Part shown: positions 44,683 through 53,663 of the stretch, piece by piece
Layout: every line of letters begins with the position of its first letter
How positions within the stretch are numbered: position 1 is the first letter of the stretch
Assembly (NCBI GenBank): GCA_964409245.1
Contig: CAYPCQ010000017.1
Span: 1-64,000, forward strand
Direction of reading: 5' to 3'
Length of the DNA stretch: 64,000 nt
Origin: CAIMWS01 sp964409245
Lineage (GTDB): Bacteria; Verrucomicrobiota; Verrucomicrobiia; Limisphaerales; UBA1319
The notes under the pieces: model-generated
Told to the model about the DNA's origin: nothing
Seen by the model: only the letters and a program-made list of their open reading frames with translations
The model's database searches: none
Translations under genes and position numbers: made by a program

Positions 44683-45726
44683 ATGAGAGCCAATTTCAAA
44701 TTGATTGCCGCAGCGAGCTTGGGAATCAACCTGGCCGGAGGATTGGCTTGGTGGTGGCAAAATCGCCTGGATGTTCTTCCTGGTGTGCGGGAAAGGACGT
44801 TCGTCGGTCAGGGTCAAGCGCCGGCGGACAATACAACCACGCAAAGCCACGCCCGCTTTCATTGGGCACTGATTGAATCCCCAAATTATCCGGCGTATAT
44901 AGCCAATCTGCGAAAGATCGGCTGCCCCGAACAGACCATCCGGGATATTGTGATTTCGGATTTGTGCCATGTTTACGGAGGCGAATGGAAAAAGCGTTTT
45001 GTGGCGGCAAACACCAATTATTGGGAACCCGCATACGGTCAGGGAGCCATAAACTCCGAAGCGCTTCAGACTACAGCGTTAAAAATGAGAACCGAATTGG
45101 ATAAAGCGGTTTTGGAATTATTGGGTGTGGATCTGAGCAAGGAACTGCAAAAATATGCGGAAGTGGGATCGGTGCGGCCGGATAAAGAATATTTTCTCAG
45201 CGCTTTCCTGCCGCTTGAAGTCGTGGCGCCGGTGGCTCGGGCCTTGGAAAAATATGAAACCCTCAGGCAGAGTGCCGCCAACGGGACTTTTTTGACCCGC
45301 GAATCCATCATCGAACAAATACATCTCATTGATCAGGAACAAAAGGAACTTAATACCTGGCTTGACGCTGGGCAATTGGCGCAGGTGGAAGTGCGATTTT
45401 CTGACTTGGCGCAGGAGATCCGCACCCGGATGCCCGGCTTCGATTTGAAAGAAGCTGAATTCAAGCGGCTGTATTCAACGCGCAAACAACAGCGTGACGC
45501 CTTTTATAATTGGGTAATTAACGCCCCCGGTCCCCTTTCAGCGGATGCATTATTGGCAGAAAACGATAAAAGCCAACTGGAGGAAAATCAATTGCGGGTG
45601 TTGCTGGGGAATGTCAGGTATTCGGAATATGAAAAGTCCCAAGATTACTTATCCCGGAGCTTGGATTACTTCAAGTCAGAGGACTCGCCACCGAAAGAAT
45701 CCGGAACCCCAATTCCAAAGAACTAA
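44683..45726 (+). CDS. Conserved hypothetical protein, membrane-anchored
   Basis: 347 residues. One N-terminal hydrophobic segment (about 6-24, IAAASLGINLAGGLAWWW) could be an anchor or signal. The motif ESPNYPAYIANLRKIGCPE followed by QTIRDIVISD recurs in uncharacterised proteins of verrucomicrobial genomes in my experience. Much of the rest is helical and charged. No enzyme motif is visible. I do not recognise a function. Confidence 0.6.
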   Translation: MRANFKLIAAASLGINLAGGLAWWWQNRLDVLPGVRERTFVGQGQAPADNTTTQSHARFHWALIESPNYPAYIANLRKIGCPEQTIRDIVISDLCHVYGGEWKKRFVAANTNYWEPAYGQGAINSEALQTTALKMRTELDKAVLELLGVDLSKELQKYAEVGSVRPDKEYFLSAFLPLEVVAPVARALEKYETLRQSAANGTFLTRESIIEQIHLIDQEQKELNTWLDAGQLAQVEVRFSDLAQEIRTRMPGFDLKEAEFKRLYSTRKQQRDAFYNWVINAPGPLSADALLAENDKSQLEENQLRVLLGNVRYSEYEKSQDYLSRSLDYFKSEDSPPKESGTPIPKN

Positions 45727-45739
45727 AACTGCCAGCCTT

Positions 45740-46342
45740 TTAGGGAAAATGGCCGGCCAGGGCGGAGACTTTCCTGGCTGAGGCATCCTGGATTCTCTGC
45801 GCATCTGGGGGACTATAGGAGTTTTGGGGGGCCAAATGTGACATTCCGCCGAGGAAGTCTTGGCAGAAATTCAAAACAAGACGTAAAGCGGTGGCCCGGG
45901 CCGCCTCGAAAATCACCGGTAATCGAGCTTTCAGTCGTGGCGTCAAATCCAGCCCAAAGCCGATGGTTTCCGGTTGAACACCCAATACATAGATGCGCGG
46001 CCGCAGGCGTGGTTCGACAAACTCCAGCATGGACTTCAATCCGAACTCATGGGCTGACATTCGCTCCTGGTGCGGGGCGAGTTCCTCAAAAGTTCCGTGG
46101 AATATTGTTCCCGGTTCGCCACCGGCATCCATAGCGTCGATGATCAGCAGTTTAGGGTATCTTTCCACATGCGGGGCCAGGCTCATGAAATCAGTTCCGA
46201 CTTCCAGGGTTTCCACTCCGGGAATCGGGTCATTTTTCAAAAGCCGCGTTACATGAATGCCCACTCCATCATCCATCAACAATTCGTTGCCGATCCCCGC
46301 CAGCAACAGTGTGGCGTAGGGCTTTTGGCAGTTTTCAATCAT
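45740..46342 (-). CDS. Hydrogenase maturation protease (HycI/HyaD family)
   Basis: 200 residues. GIGNELLMDDGVG carries the conserved Glu and Asp near residue 19-24. DAMDAG supplies the mid-chain Asp, and the SAHEFGL His matches the third nickel ligand of HycI-type proteases. It cuts the C-terminal peptide off the [NiFe]-hydrogenase large subunit after nickel insertion. The large-subunit gene ends 124 bases upstream on the same strand, so this is its probable dedicated protease. The C-terminal 40 residues are an extra polar tail. Confidence 0.92.
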   Translation of the reverse strand: MIENCQKPYATLLLAGIGNELLMDDGVGIHVTRLLKNDPIPGVETLEVGTDFMSLAPHVERYPKLLIIDAMDAGGEPGTIFHGTFEELAPHQERMSAHEFGLKSMLEFVEPRLRPRIYVLGVQPETIGFGLDLTPRLKARLPVIFEAARATALRLVLNFCQDFLGGMSHLAPQNSYSPPDAQRIQDASARKVSALAGHFP

Positions 46343-46466
46343 AATATTCCTTATTGATGCTGCAAACCGCGGGATTTACTGCTTCTCGTTTCGTGCTCCT
46401 GGCATGGTTATCAGCGCGTCCGGCATAGGATTCAATGAGTACTGGGGATTTATAAGTTGCCCGGTT

Positions 46467-47912
46467 TCATGCCGTCATAAGCTCCGGTTTCCAAACCGCG
46501 GCACGAGCCGGATTGGACGGCCTCAAAACGTGCACTGCGCACGATAGGCATGGATCGAATGAATGGATCAAGCGCAAGACCTCGATTGGTTGTTCGGCGC
46601 TGGACACTGGCAGGCCGATGAGAGCTTGTTCAATAGGTCCGGGGCGATGGGCCTTATCCCGGGGGGAGGCATTCCAGCAAGTGGGGGTAATCACTTGGTA
46701 ATTGCTGATGGTTCCACTGTTGATGCTGACCCAATGGCCCAGGGCACCGCGGGGCGCTTCGGTTAATCCCATTCCTTTGGCGGAGGAGGGAGTAGTATAG
46801 GTGGAATAAACCGGCTGTCCCACTACCACTTGTTTCAGCCATTCCAGCATTGCCAGCGCAATTTTTTGGGTTTCGAGCGCCCGTGCCCGATGGCGGTCCA
46901 TAATCGAGATGCCTCGCCGGTAATCCCCATTGATCCACATCCGGGCCAGCGGACCCGCTTCAAACGGCAAACTTTGGTAGCGGGGCGCTTTCAACCACGA
47001 ATAAGCGTCGGTTTTGGGGAAGATGGGCTTGGTGACTCCGGCGGCAGGCGCCAGGTTGTCGGTGGTTTTGTCATACCAGGAGTGGGTGACTTCCTCCGTG
47101 ATGGAGGACACATTCAAAGTTTCGACGGTTGTTGATCCATTGCGCACGATCCCGGGCCGCAGCAGGCAATTGGTGCCGGCGGCATCCAAGTCAAAGACCC
47201 CGAACGCCATCAGGTTTCCACTGCCACCGCCCAAAGCCGAGTATTCCGGGTAAACGGTGGCGAGGAATGCCACGTCCTTCAAATAAACCGTGTTAATGAA
47301 ATCCAATAATTCAGTGCAATAGGCACGGAATTGGCCAATCTGAACAGTCGTGGGTGTGGCGGTAAATCCGCCGGGAATGTAAGCGGGTGAATGTGGCATG
47401 CGGCCCCCAAAGACGGCCCCCATTTCGTGTCCCAAGCGGGTCATGCGCAAGGCTGTCTGATAATTCGCAAATAATTGCGCGTTATCGGATTGGCTGATCC
47501 GGCGATCCACGTTCCAGCCTGGATTCCAGGGAGACATGGCGGGACCCACCACGTAGTCGAGCAATGAAAGGTGATAAAAGTGCAGAATGTGGGACTGCAC
47601 GAAATTGGCGCCCAAGACCAAGTTCCGCAGCAAGCGCCCATTATTGGGCACCACTTTGCCCGCGGCTTGGTCCAAGGCTTTCACAGCAGCCAGGCCATGG
47701 GGAATTGGGCAAACACCGCAAATCCGCTGGGTAATATGCGGCGCATCCCAAGGATCGCGGCCTGCCAGCAGGTTTTCAAAACCCCGGAACAGGGTTCCTG
47801 AGGCGCGCGCATCCACGACTTTTTGGCTGCCGGCGGCGCCGTCAATGGTGACCTCAATTTTCAGATGGCCTTCGAGGCGGGTTACGGGGTCGATAGTGAG
47901 AGTAGTAGGCAT
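46467..47912 (-). CDS. [NiFe]-hydrogenase large (catalytic) subunit
   Basis: 481 residues. The L1 motif R63-ICGVCP provides C65 and C68. The L2 motif D453-PCLSCAVH461 provides C455 and C458. The four cysteines bind the Ni-Fe centre. The chain continues 20 residues past H461, the peptide normally removed by the maturation protease encoded just downstream. Length and motifs fit a group 1-type H2-uptake enzyme, consistent with the Tat-type small subunit upstream; the subgroup cannot be fixed by eye. Confidence 0.96.
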   Translation of the reverse strand: MPTTLTIDPVTRLEGHLKIEVTIDGAAGSQKVVDARASGTLFRGFENLLAGRDPWDAPHITQRICGVCPIPHGLAAVKALDQAAGKVVPNNGRLLRNLVLGANFVQSHILHFYHLSLLDYVVGPAMSPWNPGWNVDRRISQSDNAQLFANYQTALRMTRLGHEMGAVFGGRMPHSPAYIPGGFTATPTTVQIGQFRAYCTELLDFINTVYLKDVAFLATVYPEYSALGGGSGNLMAFGVFDLDAAGTNCLLRPGIVRNGSTTVETLNVSSITEEVTHSWYDKTTDNLAPAAGVTKPIFPKTDAYSWLKAPRYQSLPFEAGPLARMWINGDYRRGISIMDRHRARALETQKIALAMLEWLKQVVVGQPVYSTYTTPSSAKGMGLTEAPRGALGHWVSINSGTISNYQVITPTCWNASPRDKAHRPGPIEQALIGLPVSSAEQPIEVLRLIHSFDPCLSCAVHVLRPSNPARAAVWKPELMTA

Positions 47913-47957
47913 GGTAAACTTTCTTTTAAATTGCTTTGATCATGGCACCAGGGTCAT

Positions 47958-48848
47958 CTAAGAAATATGAAACAGAGCTTCCTTTCCGGGAAAAGATGGG
48001 TTGGTACATCCGATGCAAGGGGCGTTGGCTCCAATGCACCAATTCACCCCATTGTTCCATTTCAATGTGGGGCAAATGGCCATGGTTTCAGGCCCCCGGC
48101 AGCCCAAAGCCTTTAGACAGCGGCCGGTGACCCCAAAAGTCTTGATTTCATCGCGTTCCTTCAGCGGGCAGGAATCGTGAATCTTTTTACTGTATAAGCT
48201 TGTAGGGCGCCCATAAGAATCCAAAGCCACGGTTTTACCCTGCAACAAATGCACTATAGTTCCTACTATCCAATTGGGGTGTGGAGGACATCCGGCGATA
48301 TTGATGGTTGTTTTTCCGGTAACGGCCTTGACTCCCTTGATGGCAGTAATGTTAATGCCCGCCGCTGGGATTCCGCCCCAAGCCGCGCAATTGCCGACAC
48401 AGATGGTTTTGATGGCTTTGGCTGTCAATTCCATCACCGCCTGCTGGAAGGTTTTCTCCACTCCGTTTTCAGACCAGGCAATGCAGGCATTTCCGCCAAA
48501 CGCCGTGGGAATGCCACCTTCAACGATCAGGATATAATTCCCCTGGGCCAGGGCGGTTTTCAGAATTCCGACCACGGTGTTGCCAGCCGATGCGGATAGA
48601 TTGGGATGATGCAATAAATTGATGTTGCTCACCAGCACATCCGCCGCGTTGAGCGGGGCGGTGGGGCTCACGTAGTTGAGAAATGAGATGCTGCAGCCAG
48701 TGCAGCCGCTGCCTTGCAGCCAAATGACTTTAGGCGCCGCCGGATTCGCCAGGGCATTTTGGAGGTGCGCCAAATCCAATGGAGTTAATCCCAAGGTGGC
48801 CGACACCGCAGAACAATACTTCAAAAAGGACCGTCGAGTGACATGCAT
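47958..48848 (-). CDS. [NiFe]-hydrogenase small subunit with Tat signal
   Basis: 296 residues. MHVTRRSFLKYCS is a twin-arginine signal (R5-R6), so the folded heterodimer is exported. GSGCTGCS (C49, C52) starts the proximal iron-sulfur ligand set; GNCAAWGG and AGCPPHPNW follow. The C-terminal Cys-rich region (CRGPETMAICP, CIGANAPCIGC) should hold the medial and distal clusters. The chain ends at FHIS with no C-terminal transmembrane helix, unlike small subunits of cytochrome b-linked enzymes. First gene of the hydrogenase operon; the large subunit follows after 45 bases. Confidence 0.95.
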   Translation of the reverse strand: MHVTRRSFLKYCSAVSATLGLTPLDLAHLQNALANPAAPKVIWLQGSGCTGCSISFLNYVSPTAPLNAADVLVSNINLLHHPNLSASAGNTVVGILKTALAQGNYILIVEGGIPTAFGGNACIAWSENGVEKTFQQAVMELTAKAIKTICVGNCAAWGGIPAAGINITAIKGVKAVTGKTTINIAGCPPHPNWIVGTIVHLLQGKTVALDSYGRPTSLYSKKIHDSCPLKERDEIKTFGVTGRCLKALGCRGPETMAICPTLKWNNGVNWCIGANAPCIGCTNPSFPGKEALFHIS

Positions 48849-49179
48849 ATGATTAATAGTTTTTGGAGTTTTTCTTCACGGTCGGCCAGCATCCAGGCGG
48901 GCCTTTGGCAGCCACTTTTCTGTTTGGTTGTGGTTTGCCTGCCAGTGGACCAACAGCAAAGATCGTGCCAGTGACGGGCGAATTGCGGGCAGTGATTGCA
49001 GAATCGTAAATGGCACGCGTCCAGTGTATTATGACCAACTGTGCACGGATGGAACAGATGCCTAATTTATGGCTGCCCGGTGTCTAAAAAGTGGGCAATT
49101 CTACCACCCGCAAGGACTGCGCATCCTAATACTAATATATCAAAAATATGGAAATGTATTATGTAATCAAGTTTTATAG

Positions 49180-49196
49180 TTAATCAAAATGATTAA
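49180..49196. promoter_or_regulatory. Palindromic operator candidate, copy 1
   Basis: TTAATCA-AAA-TGATTAA is a perfect 17-bp palindrome in the 424-base gap (48849-49272) between the hydrogenase operon and the MFS gene. It is followed by CGATG, as in copy 2. The rest of the gap is AT-rich but shows no other gene I would accept. Confidence 0.55.
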
Positions 49197-49243
49197 CGAT
49201 GCGGTCGGTCGCAAAACTTATGGGGATGTTTCGGAAAACAAAA

Positions 49244-49260
49244 CTAATCAGAATGATTAA
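49244..49260. promoter_or_regulatory. Palindromic operator candidate, copy 2
   Basis: CTAATCA-GAA-TGATTAA repeats copy 1 with one outer mismatch, centred 64 bases downstream and again followed by CGATG. It lies 13-30 bases before the candidate MFS starts, so a bound regulator could affect that promoter or the divergent one. Confidence 0.55.
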
Positions 49261-49275
49261 CGATGTTGCTGATTG

Positions 49276-50613
49276 ATGATGTTTGGCTCTGCCGATGCAC
49301 CATGGCAGAATTCCACTGAAGCTGGCCACCTCCACACCCGCCCCGGATTTATTTTGCCGCCCGGGGCAGGGTGCCGGTATGCTGTCCCAGTGTCGGAAAA
49401 TCAGCTCACAGAGACGACTTTTCGGTTTGAGCAGCTGCGGGCAGTCATGGCGGGATTCCTGGAGACTGCGGCCTCCACCTTTCTATTGCTGATCACGGTT
49501 CGGGAGTTCAATTCCGGCCCCATGGCCAAGGCATTGGTGGCCTCGGGAGGCAGTCTCGGTTTGCTGTTGACTCCGTGGGTCGTGGAATTGGTAGGCCACC
49601 TGGGGTGGCGGGCTTCCACAGCGGCCGCCCGTTTGTCGATGCTGGGTATGGCCAGCTTTTTAGTGATGGCTGCATTTCCCACGGCACCGGTGTTTGTGGT
49701 CGGCAGCGTTTTGGCCCTGGCGGCGGCTTCCGCGGCGGTGCCTTTAATGACCCAGATTTACCAGGAGAATTACCCCAGCCAAAGCCTCGGCCGGCTGTTT
49801 TCACGGACAGTCATGATCCGCATCGCGGCGGCGGCGATATTCAGTGAATTGGCCGGCCGTTTTTTAGCTGTTAATTTACATCGGTTTCCCTGGCTGCTGG
49901 TGGTTTTCGCGGGTGCTTTTTGGGGGTCTTCGTGGTGCCAGGCCAATTGTCCCTCCCGGGCCTTGGTGCTGGACAGCGCTCCACATCCTTTTCGCACCTG
50001 GAAATCCGTGCGCCACGACCGGCTGTTTTGCTATACCTTGGTTTGTTGGATGCTGATGGGTTTTGCCAACCTGATGATGTATCCCTTGCGCGTGGAGTAC
50101 CTGGCCAACGCAAAATACGGGCTTGCCTTGCAGGTAGGAACCATTGCGTTGTTGACGGGTGTGATCCCCAACATAGCGCGGCTGGCGATGAGTCCCATTT
50201 GGGGATGGCTGTTCGACCACATGAATTTTTTCCTCCTGCGGGTGGTTTTGAATTTGGGCTTCGGATTGGGTATCCTGTCGTTCTTCTTCAGTGATTCCAT
50301 GCCCGGACTGATACTTGGTGCAGTGGTGTTCGGAATCTCCAATGCAGGTGGAGACGTGGCTTGGAGCTTGTGGGTCACCAAATTGGCGCCACCCGACCGC
50401 GTGGCCGACTATATGGCAGTGCACACCTTTTTTACCGGGCTGCGCGGGGTGGTGGCACCGTGGATAGCCTTCCAGTTGCTGGGGCCGTTGTCCATCACCA
50501 CGCTGGGCTGGATCAGTGCCGGGCTCATTCTGGTGGCTTCGCTCATGTTGCTGCCGGAGGTGAAGCTGGACAAAATCGTGCGGCCGCTGATCGAACCGGA
50601 AAGGAATCCATGA
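49276..50613 (+). CDS. Major facilitator superfamily transporter
   Basis: Up to 445 residues from the ATG at 49276; a GTG at 49390 would give 408 and remove an unusual Pro/Gly-rich start. About 12 hydrophobic segments are present. No strong family motif (such as the sugar-porter motif) is evident; the arrangement, with a SNAGGDVAWSLWVTKLAPP block late in the chain, fits uncharacterised MFS groups of Verrucomicrobiota. The gene overlaps the Ppx/GppA gene by ATGA (50610-50613). The substrate is unknown. Confidence 0.75.
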   Translation: MMFGSADAPWQNSTEAGHLHTRPGFILPPGAGCRYAVPVSENQLTETTFRFEQLRAVMAGFLETAASTFLLLITVREFNSGPMAKALVASGGSLGLLLTPWVVELVGHLGWRASTAAARLSMLGMASFLVMAAFPTAPVFVVGSVLALAAASAAVPLMTQIYQENYPSQSLGRLFSRTVMIRIAAAAIFSELAGRFLAVNLHRFPWLLVVFAGAFWGSSWCQANCPSRALVLDSAPHPFRTWKSVRHDRLFCYTLVCWMLMGFANLMMYPLRVEYLANAKYGLALQVGTIALLTGVIPNIARLAMSPIWGWLFDHMNFFLLRVVLNLGFGLGILSFFFSDSMPGLILGAVVFGISNAGGDVAWSLWVTKLAPPDRVADYMAVHTFFTGLRGVVAPWIAFQLLGPLSITTLGWISAGLILVASLMLLPEVKLDKIVRPLIEPERNP

Positions 50614-51557
50614 GCGCCAACCCGCAGGCGGTCATTGATGTGGGCACCAACTCGGTCAAGTTGCTCATCGGAGAGGTGTGTGGCAGCCAGGTAATCCCCT
50701 GGCTGGAAACCAGCGAGCAAACGCGGCTCGGACGGGGGTTTTATGAGAACCATCAGCTGCAACCCGAGGCCATTGCCTGCACCGCCAAGGCGGTGAGGCG
50801 ATTCATGGGGATGGCGCGCGACCGCGGTTGCGATACTATTCGGTTGGTGGCCACGAGCGCCGCCCGCGATGCGGAAAATCGGGCTGAGCTCGTGGCGGCC
50901 ATCCGTGCTGCCAGCGGATTGCCTTTGGAAATAATATCCGGCGAACAGGAGGCGGAATTGGCTTATAAAGGCGTCTGCTCAGATCTATGCCTCGCCCAAT
51001 TGCCAGCTTTGATCATGGACACCGGAGGCGGCAGCACCCAGTTCGTATATCGTGGGCAGCCAGGTTTGATTCGCCGGAGCTTCCCTTTGGGAGCCATACG
51101 GTTGCTGGAAAAATACCCGCACGCCAACCCGCCCACCAGCGAGCAGCTTGTAAGTTGCCGATGTTGGCTGGACGATTTCATCGGGGGTGAAATTTTACCG
51201 GTGGTCCGGCCTTGGATTTCCAGCGGTCACGGTGCGCCGGTGCAGTTGGTGGGCACCGGTGGAGCCAGCGGATTGCTGGCCTCCATGCACCTCCGCTTGC
51301 CAAATTTTGAACGACAGTTAATTGAGGCAGCTTTGATCACCCGTGACCAGATTCAGGATTGTGCTCTTGGGCTATGGGGTAAAACCCTTGAGGAAAGGCG
51401 CCAAATAATAGGACTTCCACCCCAAAAGGCCGATGTGATCCTGATGAGCGCGCTGATCCATGCGCGGTTGATGGTAAAACTGGATATCCAAACTTTGCGG
51501 GTCAGCACCCGTGGAATTCGATATGGGCTTCTGCTGACAGGGACTGGTGCTGGTTGA
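50610..51557 (+). CDS. Ppx/GppA phosphatase family protein
   Basis: 315 residues from the ATG at 50610; the longer frame to 50361 lies inside the MFS gene. VIDVGTNSVKLLIGEV is the phosphate-1 motif of the ASKHA fold, IISGEQEAELAYKGV carries the conserved catalytic Glu region, and MDTGGGSTQFVY is phosphate-2. It lacks the C-terminal HD domain of full-length Ppx. Members hydrolyse polyphosphate or pppGpp. Overlap with the MFS gene suggests co-expression, but a functional link is not clear. Confidence 0.92.
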   Translation: MSANPQAVIDVGTNSVKLLIGEVCGSQVIPWLETSEQTRLGRGFYENHQLQPEAIACTAKAVRRFMGMARDRGCDTIRLVATSAARDAENRAELVAAIRAASGLPLEIISGEQEAELAYKGVCSDLCLAQLPALIMDTGGGSTQFVYRGQPGLIRRSFPLGAIRLLEKYPHANPPTSEQLVSCRCWLDDFIGGEILPVVRPWISSGHGAPVQLVGTGGASGLLASMHLRLPNFERQLIEAALITRDQIQDCALGLWGKTLEERRQIIGLPPQKADVILMSALIHARLMVKLDIQTLRVSTRGIRYGLLLTGTGAG

Positions 51558-51642
51558 TTGGCCGAATCATCGTTCAAGGATGCCTGATCTACCGGCGGCC
51601 TTTCCGTAGCTGACTAATGGCACAAAGTGGTGGAACAATAAG

Positions 51643-51669
51643 AAAAAGAGGGGAGATTTCCCCCTTTTT
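51643..51669. terminator. Bidirectional rho-independent terminator
   Basis: An A-rich arm, a GGGGA/TCCCC core, and a T-rich arm form an imperfect stem (A43-A47 and G50-G53 pair with C60-C63 and T66-T69, offsets from 51600). It lies between the convergent Ppx/GppA and lipoprotein genes and can serve both, because A-tract and T-tract flank the core. Confidence 0.75.
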
Positions 51670-51712
51670 CCCGAGGGTGGGCTTTGGCGAGCCAGATCAA
51701 TAAAGACTGCGG

Positions 51713-52102
51713 CTAACGCATCTGCGTCAGCTGCAAAGCAATCCGTTTATCGACTTCGCTCGCCAGTCCGATATCTGTGCCTCCACCCTTCGTGCGAACT
51801 TGCACCACCACGCCGGTCACGGTTTCATCTTTTTGTGACACTTGAATCCAGACGGTGGAGGTGTTGATTTTACCCATGGCAATGCTGTTCACAGTGTTAT
51901 CGGCGGTCAAAACTCCCATGAATTTGATTACCTCCTTGCTGGCGGCAAAAACCTGGGCGGGCGGGCGGGGGTAGAAACTTTCGATGCGGTCGTGGGAAGT
52001 GGGCCAGCCAGCTTGGGAATGCCCATCCAAAGTGCTGACACAGCCGGAAAAAAGGGCCACCAGGCAACCGCAAAACAGTAACGCAAAAATTTTATTCTTC
52101 AT
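51713..52102 (-). CDS. Small lipoprotein (DUF3568-like)
   Basis: 129 residues from the ATG at 52100-52102. The signal ends with lipobox LFSGC, so the protein is a lipid-anchored envelope protein. The mature part has KINTSTVWIQVSQKDETVTGVVVQVRTKGG, a beta-rich DUF3568-like pattern seen in small uncharacterised lipoproteins. No catalytic motif. It faces the Ppx/GppA gene, with the terminator between. Confidence 0.78.
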   Translation of the reverse strand: MKNKIFALLFCGCLVALFSGCVSTLDGHSQAGWPTSHDRIESFYPRPPAQVFAASKEVIKFMGVLTADNTVNSIAMGKINTSTVWIQVSQKDETVTGVVVQVRTKGGGTDIGLASEVDKRIALQLTQMR

Positions 52103-52422
52103 TGCCTCTATTGCAACCACTTCTTCCCGAGGCGGTCAAGTCTGAACGCACCCTGATTATCGGCAGAGGCAGATTTGATGGCATAGCGTGGCCAGGTCAT
52201 TGCGGTTGGGAAGGGTGGGTTTCCCTTTGGCTTTCTCAATGGCCGGATGAGATTGCCAGGATGGTGCCTGGCCTTATCGATGGAAACCAGCGGAGGCGGG
52301 ATCGGTGACGGTGGCCTCCCAAGGTGGACCCGCAAGCAGAAGAAAAAGATGCGCTGGCTGGAGGGGATCTGGCCCTGGCTGGCAACTTGACAATGGCTTG
52401 CGTGAAATTAAAGTGACGTTGA
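52103..52422. other. Intergenic stretch with possible kamA promoter
   Basis: About 320 bases without a gene I can support on either strand; short frames here have no codon-usage or domain support. A candidate promoter lies at the end: TTGACA (52387-52392) and TAAAGT (52409-52414), 16 bases apart. It would start transcription almost at the aminomutase ATG (52423), giving a nearly leaderless mRNA. This is weak evidence. Confidence 0.3.
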
Positions 52423-53625
52423 ATGTTAGCTCCAGTTGCAGCTATAAATGAAGGGCTTTCAGCAGAGCCTGAGTGCCCGGAATCGCTGAAGGAATTCGCT
52501 TCGGCGGGCCGTGGTTTTTGGGCCGATGTGCCGGATGCGGATTGGAACCAATGGCAATGGCAGTTGAAACACCGGATTACTTCCTTGAAGCAGTTGGAGC
52601 AATGGGTTCCAAACCTGACGGCCGAGGAACGCAGCGGTGCGGTGCTGGCCAACCATAAGCTGGCTTTGGCGATAACCCCTTATTTTTTCAGCCTCATTGA
52701 TTGGTCCGACACGGGTTGCCCGATTCGCCGGCAGGTGATCCCCCGGGTGGAGGAAACGCAGGTGGGGGATTGGGAGATGTTGGATCCGTGCGGTGAGGAT
52801 GAGCACTCGCCGGTTCCCGGACTGGTGCATCGTTATCCTGACCGGGTGCTGTTCCTGGTGACTGACCGCTGCGCATCCTATTGCCGGTATTGCACGCGAT
52901 CCCGCCTGGTGAGCAATGCCAGTGGGTATGATTTTCACCCGGAATTCGACCGGCAACTGGCCTATATCCGGGAGCATCCCGGAATCCGGGACGTTTTGCT
53001 GAGTGGCGGAGATCCTTTGCTGTTAAGCGATGAACGGTTGGAATATCTCCTCGGACAGTTGCGAGTGATTCCGCACGTGGAGTTTTTACGGATCGGAACC
53101 CGCATTCCCATTTTTCTTCCGCAGCGCATCACTCCGGCGCTGGTGGCGGTGCTGAAGCAATTCCATCCGCTTTTCATCAGCATTCATGCAAACCATCCAC
53201 GGGAATTGACAAATGAGGTGCGGGTGGCTCTGGGCCGCCTGGCGGACGCTGGCATTCCCTTGGGCAACCAATCGGTCCTGCTGCGAGGGGTCAACGATGA
53301 CCTTTGCACCATGCGGGCGCTGGTGCACAAACTGCTGATGTGCCGGGTCAAACCGTATTATCTGTATCAGTGCGACCTGATCGCGGGCTCCGCCCACCTG
53401 CGCACCAGTGTGCAGCGAGGACTGCAAATCATCCGCGGTTTGCGCGGACATACCACCGGTTATGCCATTCCCCAGTATGTCATCGATGCGCCTGGGGGCG
53501 GAGGCAAGGTGCCCATCAATCCCGATTATGTGTTAAGCCATAATGCTGATCGGGTGGTATTGCGCAACTACGAGGGGCGGATTTTCGAGTATCCGGAAAC
53601 CGGCTCGGGAGTGTCCGAAGCCTGA
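52423..53625 (+). CDS. KamA-family radical SAM aminomutase (lysine 2,3-aminomutase-like)
   Basis: 400 residues. The radical SAM cluster motif is C150-ASYC154-RYC157, followed by the SGGDPLLL segment characteristic of KamA. YLYQCDLIAGSAHLRT is another family block. The PLP-binding Lys lies in DAPGGGGKVP near residue 362. Lysine 2,3-aminomutases make beta-lysine; the shorter EpmB relatives (about 340 residues) act on elongation factor P pathways. The length (400) fits KamA better, but no partner genes of lysine fermentation or EF-P modification are adjacent. Confidence 0.9.
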   Translation: MLAPVAAINEGLSAEPECPESLKEFASAGRGFWADVPDADWNQWQWQLKHRITSLKQLEQWVPNLTAEERSGAVLANHKLALAITPYFFSLIDWSDTGCPIRRQVIPRVEETQVGDWEMLDPCGEDEHSPVPGLVHRYPDRVLFLVTDRCASYCRYCTRSRLVSNASGYDFHPEFDRQLAYIREHPGIRDVLLSGGDPLLLSDERLEYLLGQLRVIPHVEFLRIGTRIPIFLPQRITPALVAVLKQFHPLFISIHANHPRELTNEVRVALGRLADAGIPLGNQSVLLRGVNDDLCTMRALVHKLLMCRVKPYYLYQCDLIAGSAHLRTSVQRGLQIIRGLRGHTTGYAIPQYVIDAPGGGGKVPINPDYVLSHNADRVVLRNYEGRIFEYPETGSGVSEA

Positions 53626-53663
53626 CATCCCTGTGAACCGGCGTTGAAAATCGGGGGGAATCC

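Noticed and set aside
44518..44970. 151-residue N-terminal extension of Der
   Set aside because: Not Der-like; the first G domain begins a few residues after the ATG at 44517.
48853..49038. 61-codon minus-strand frame before the hydrogenase small subunit
   Set aside because: No recognisable domain, low-complexity composition and no supporting ribosome site.
49180..49260. FNR/CRP-type site
   Set aside because: Half-sites are TAATCA/TGATTA with 3-base spacing, which does not match TTGAT-N4-ATCAA.
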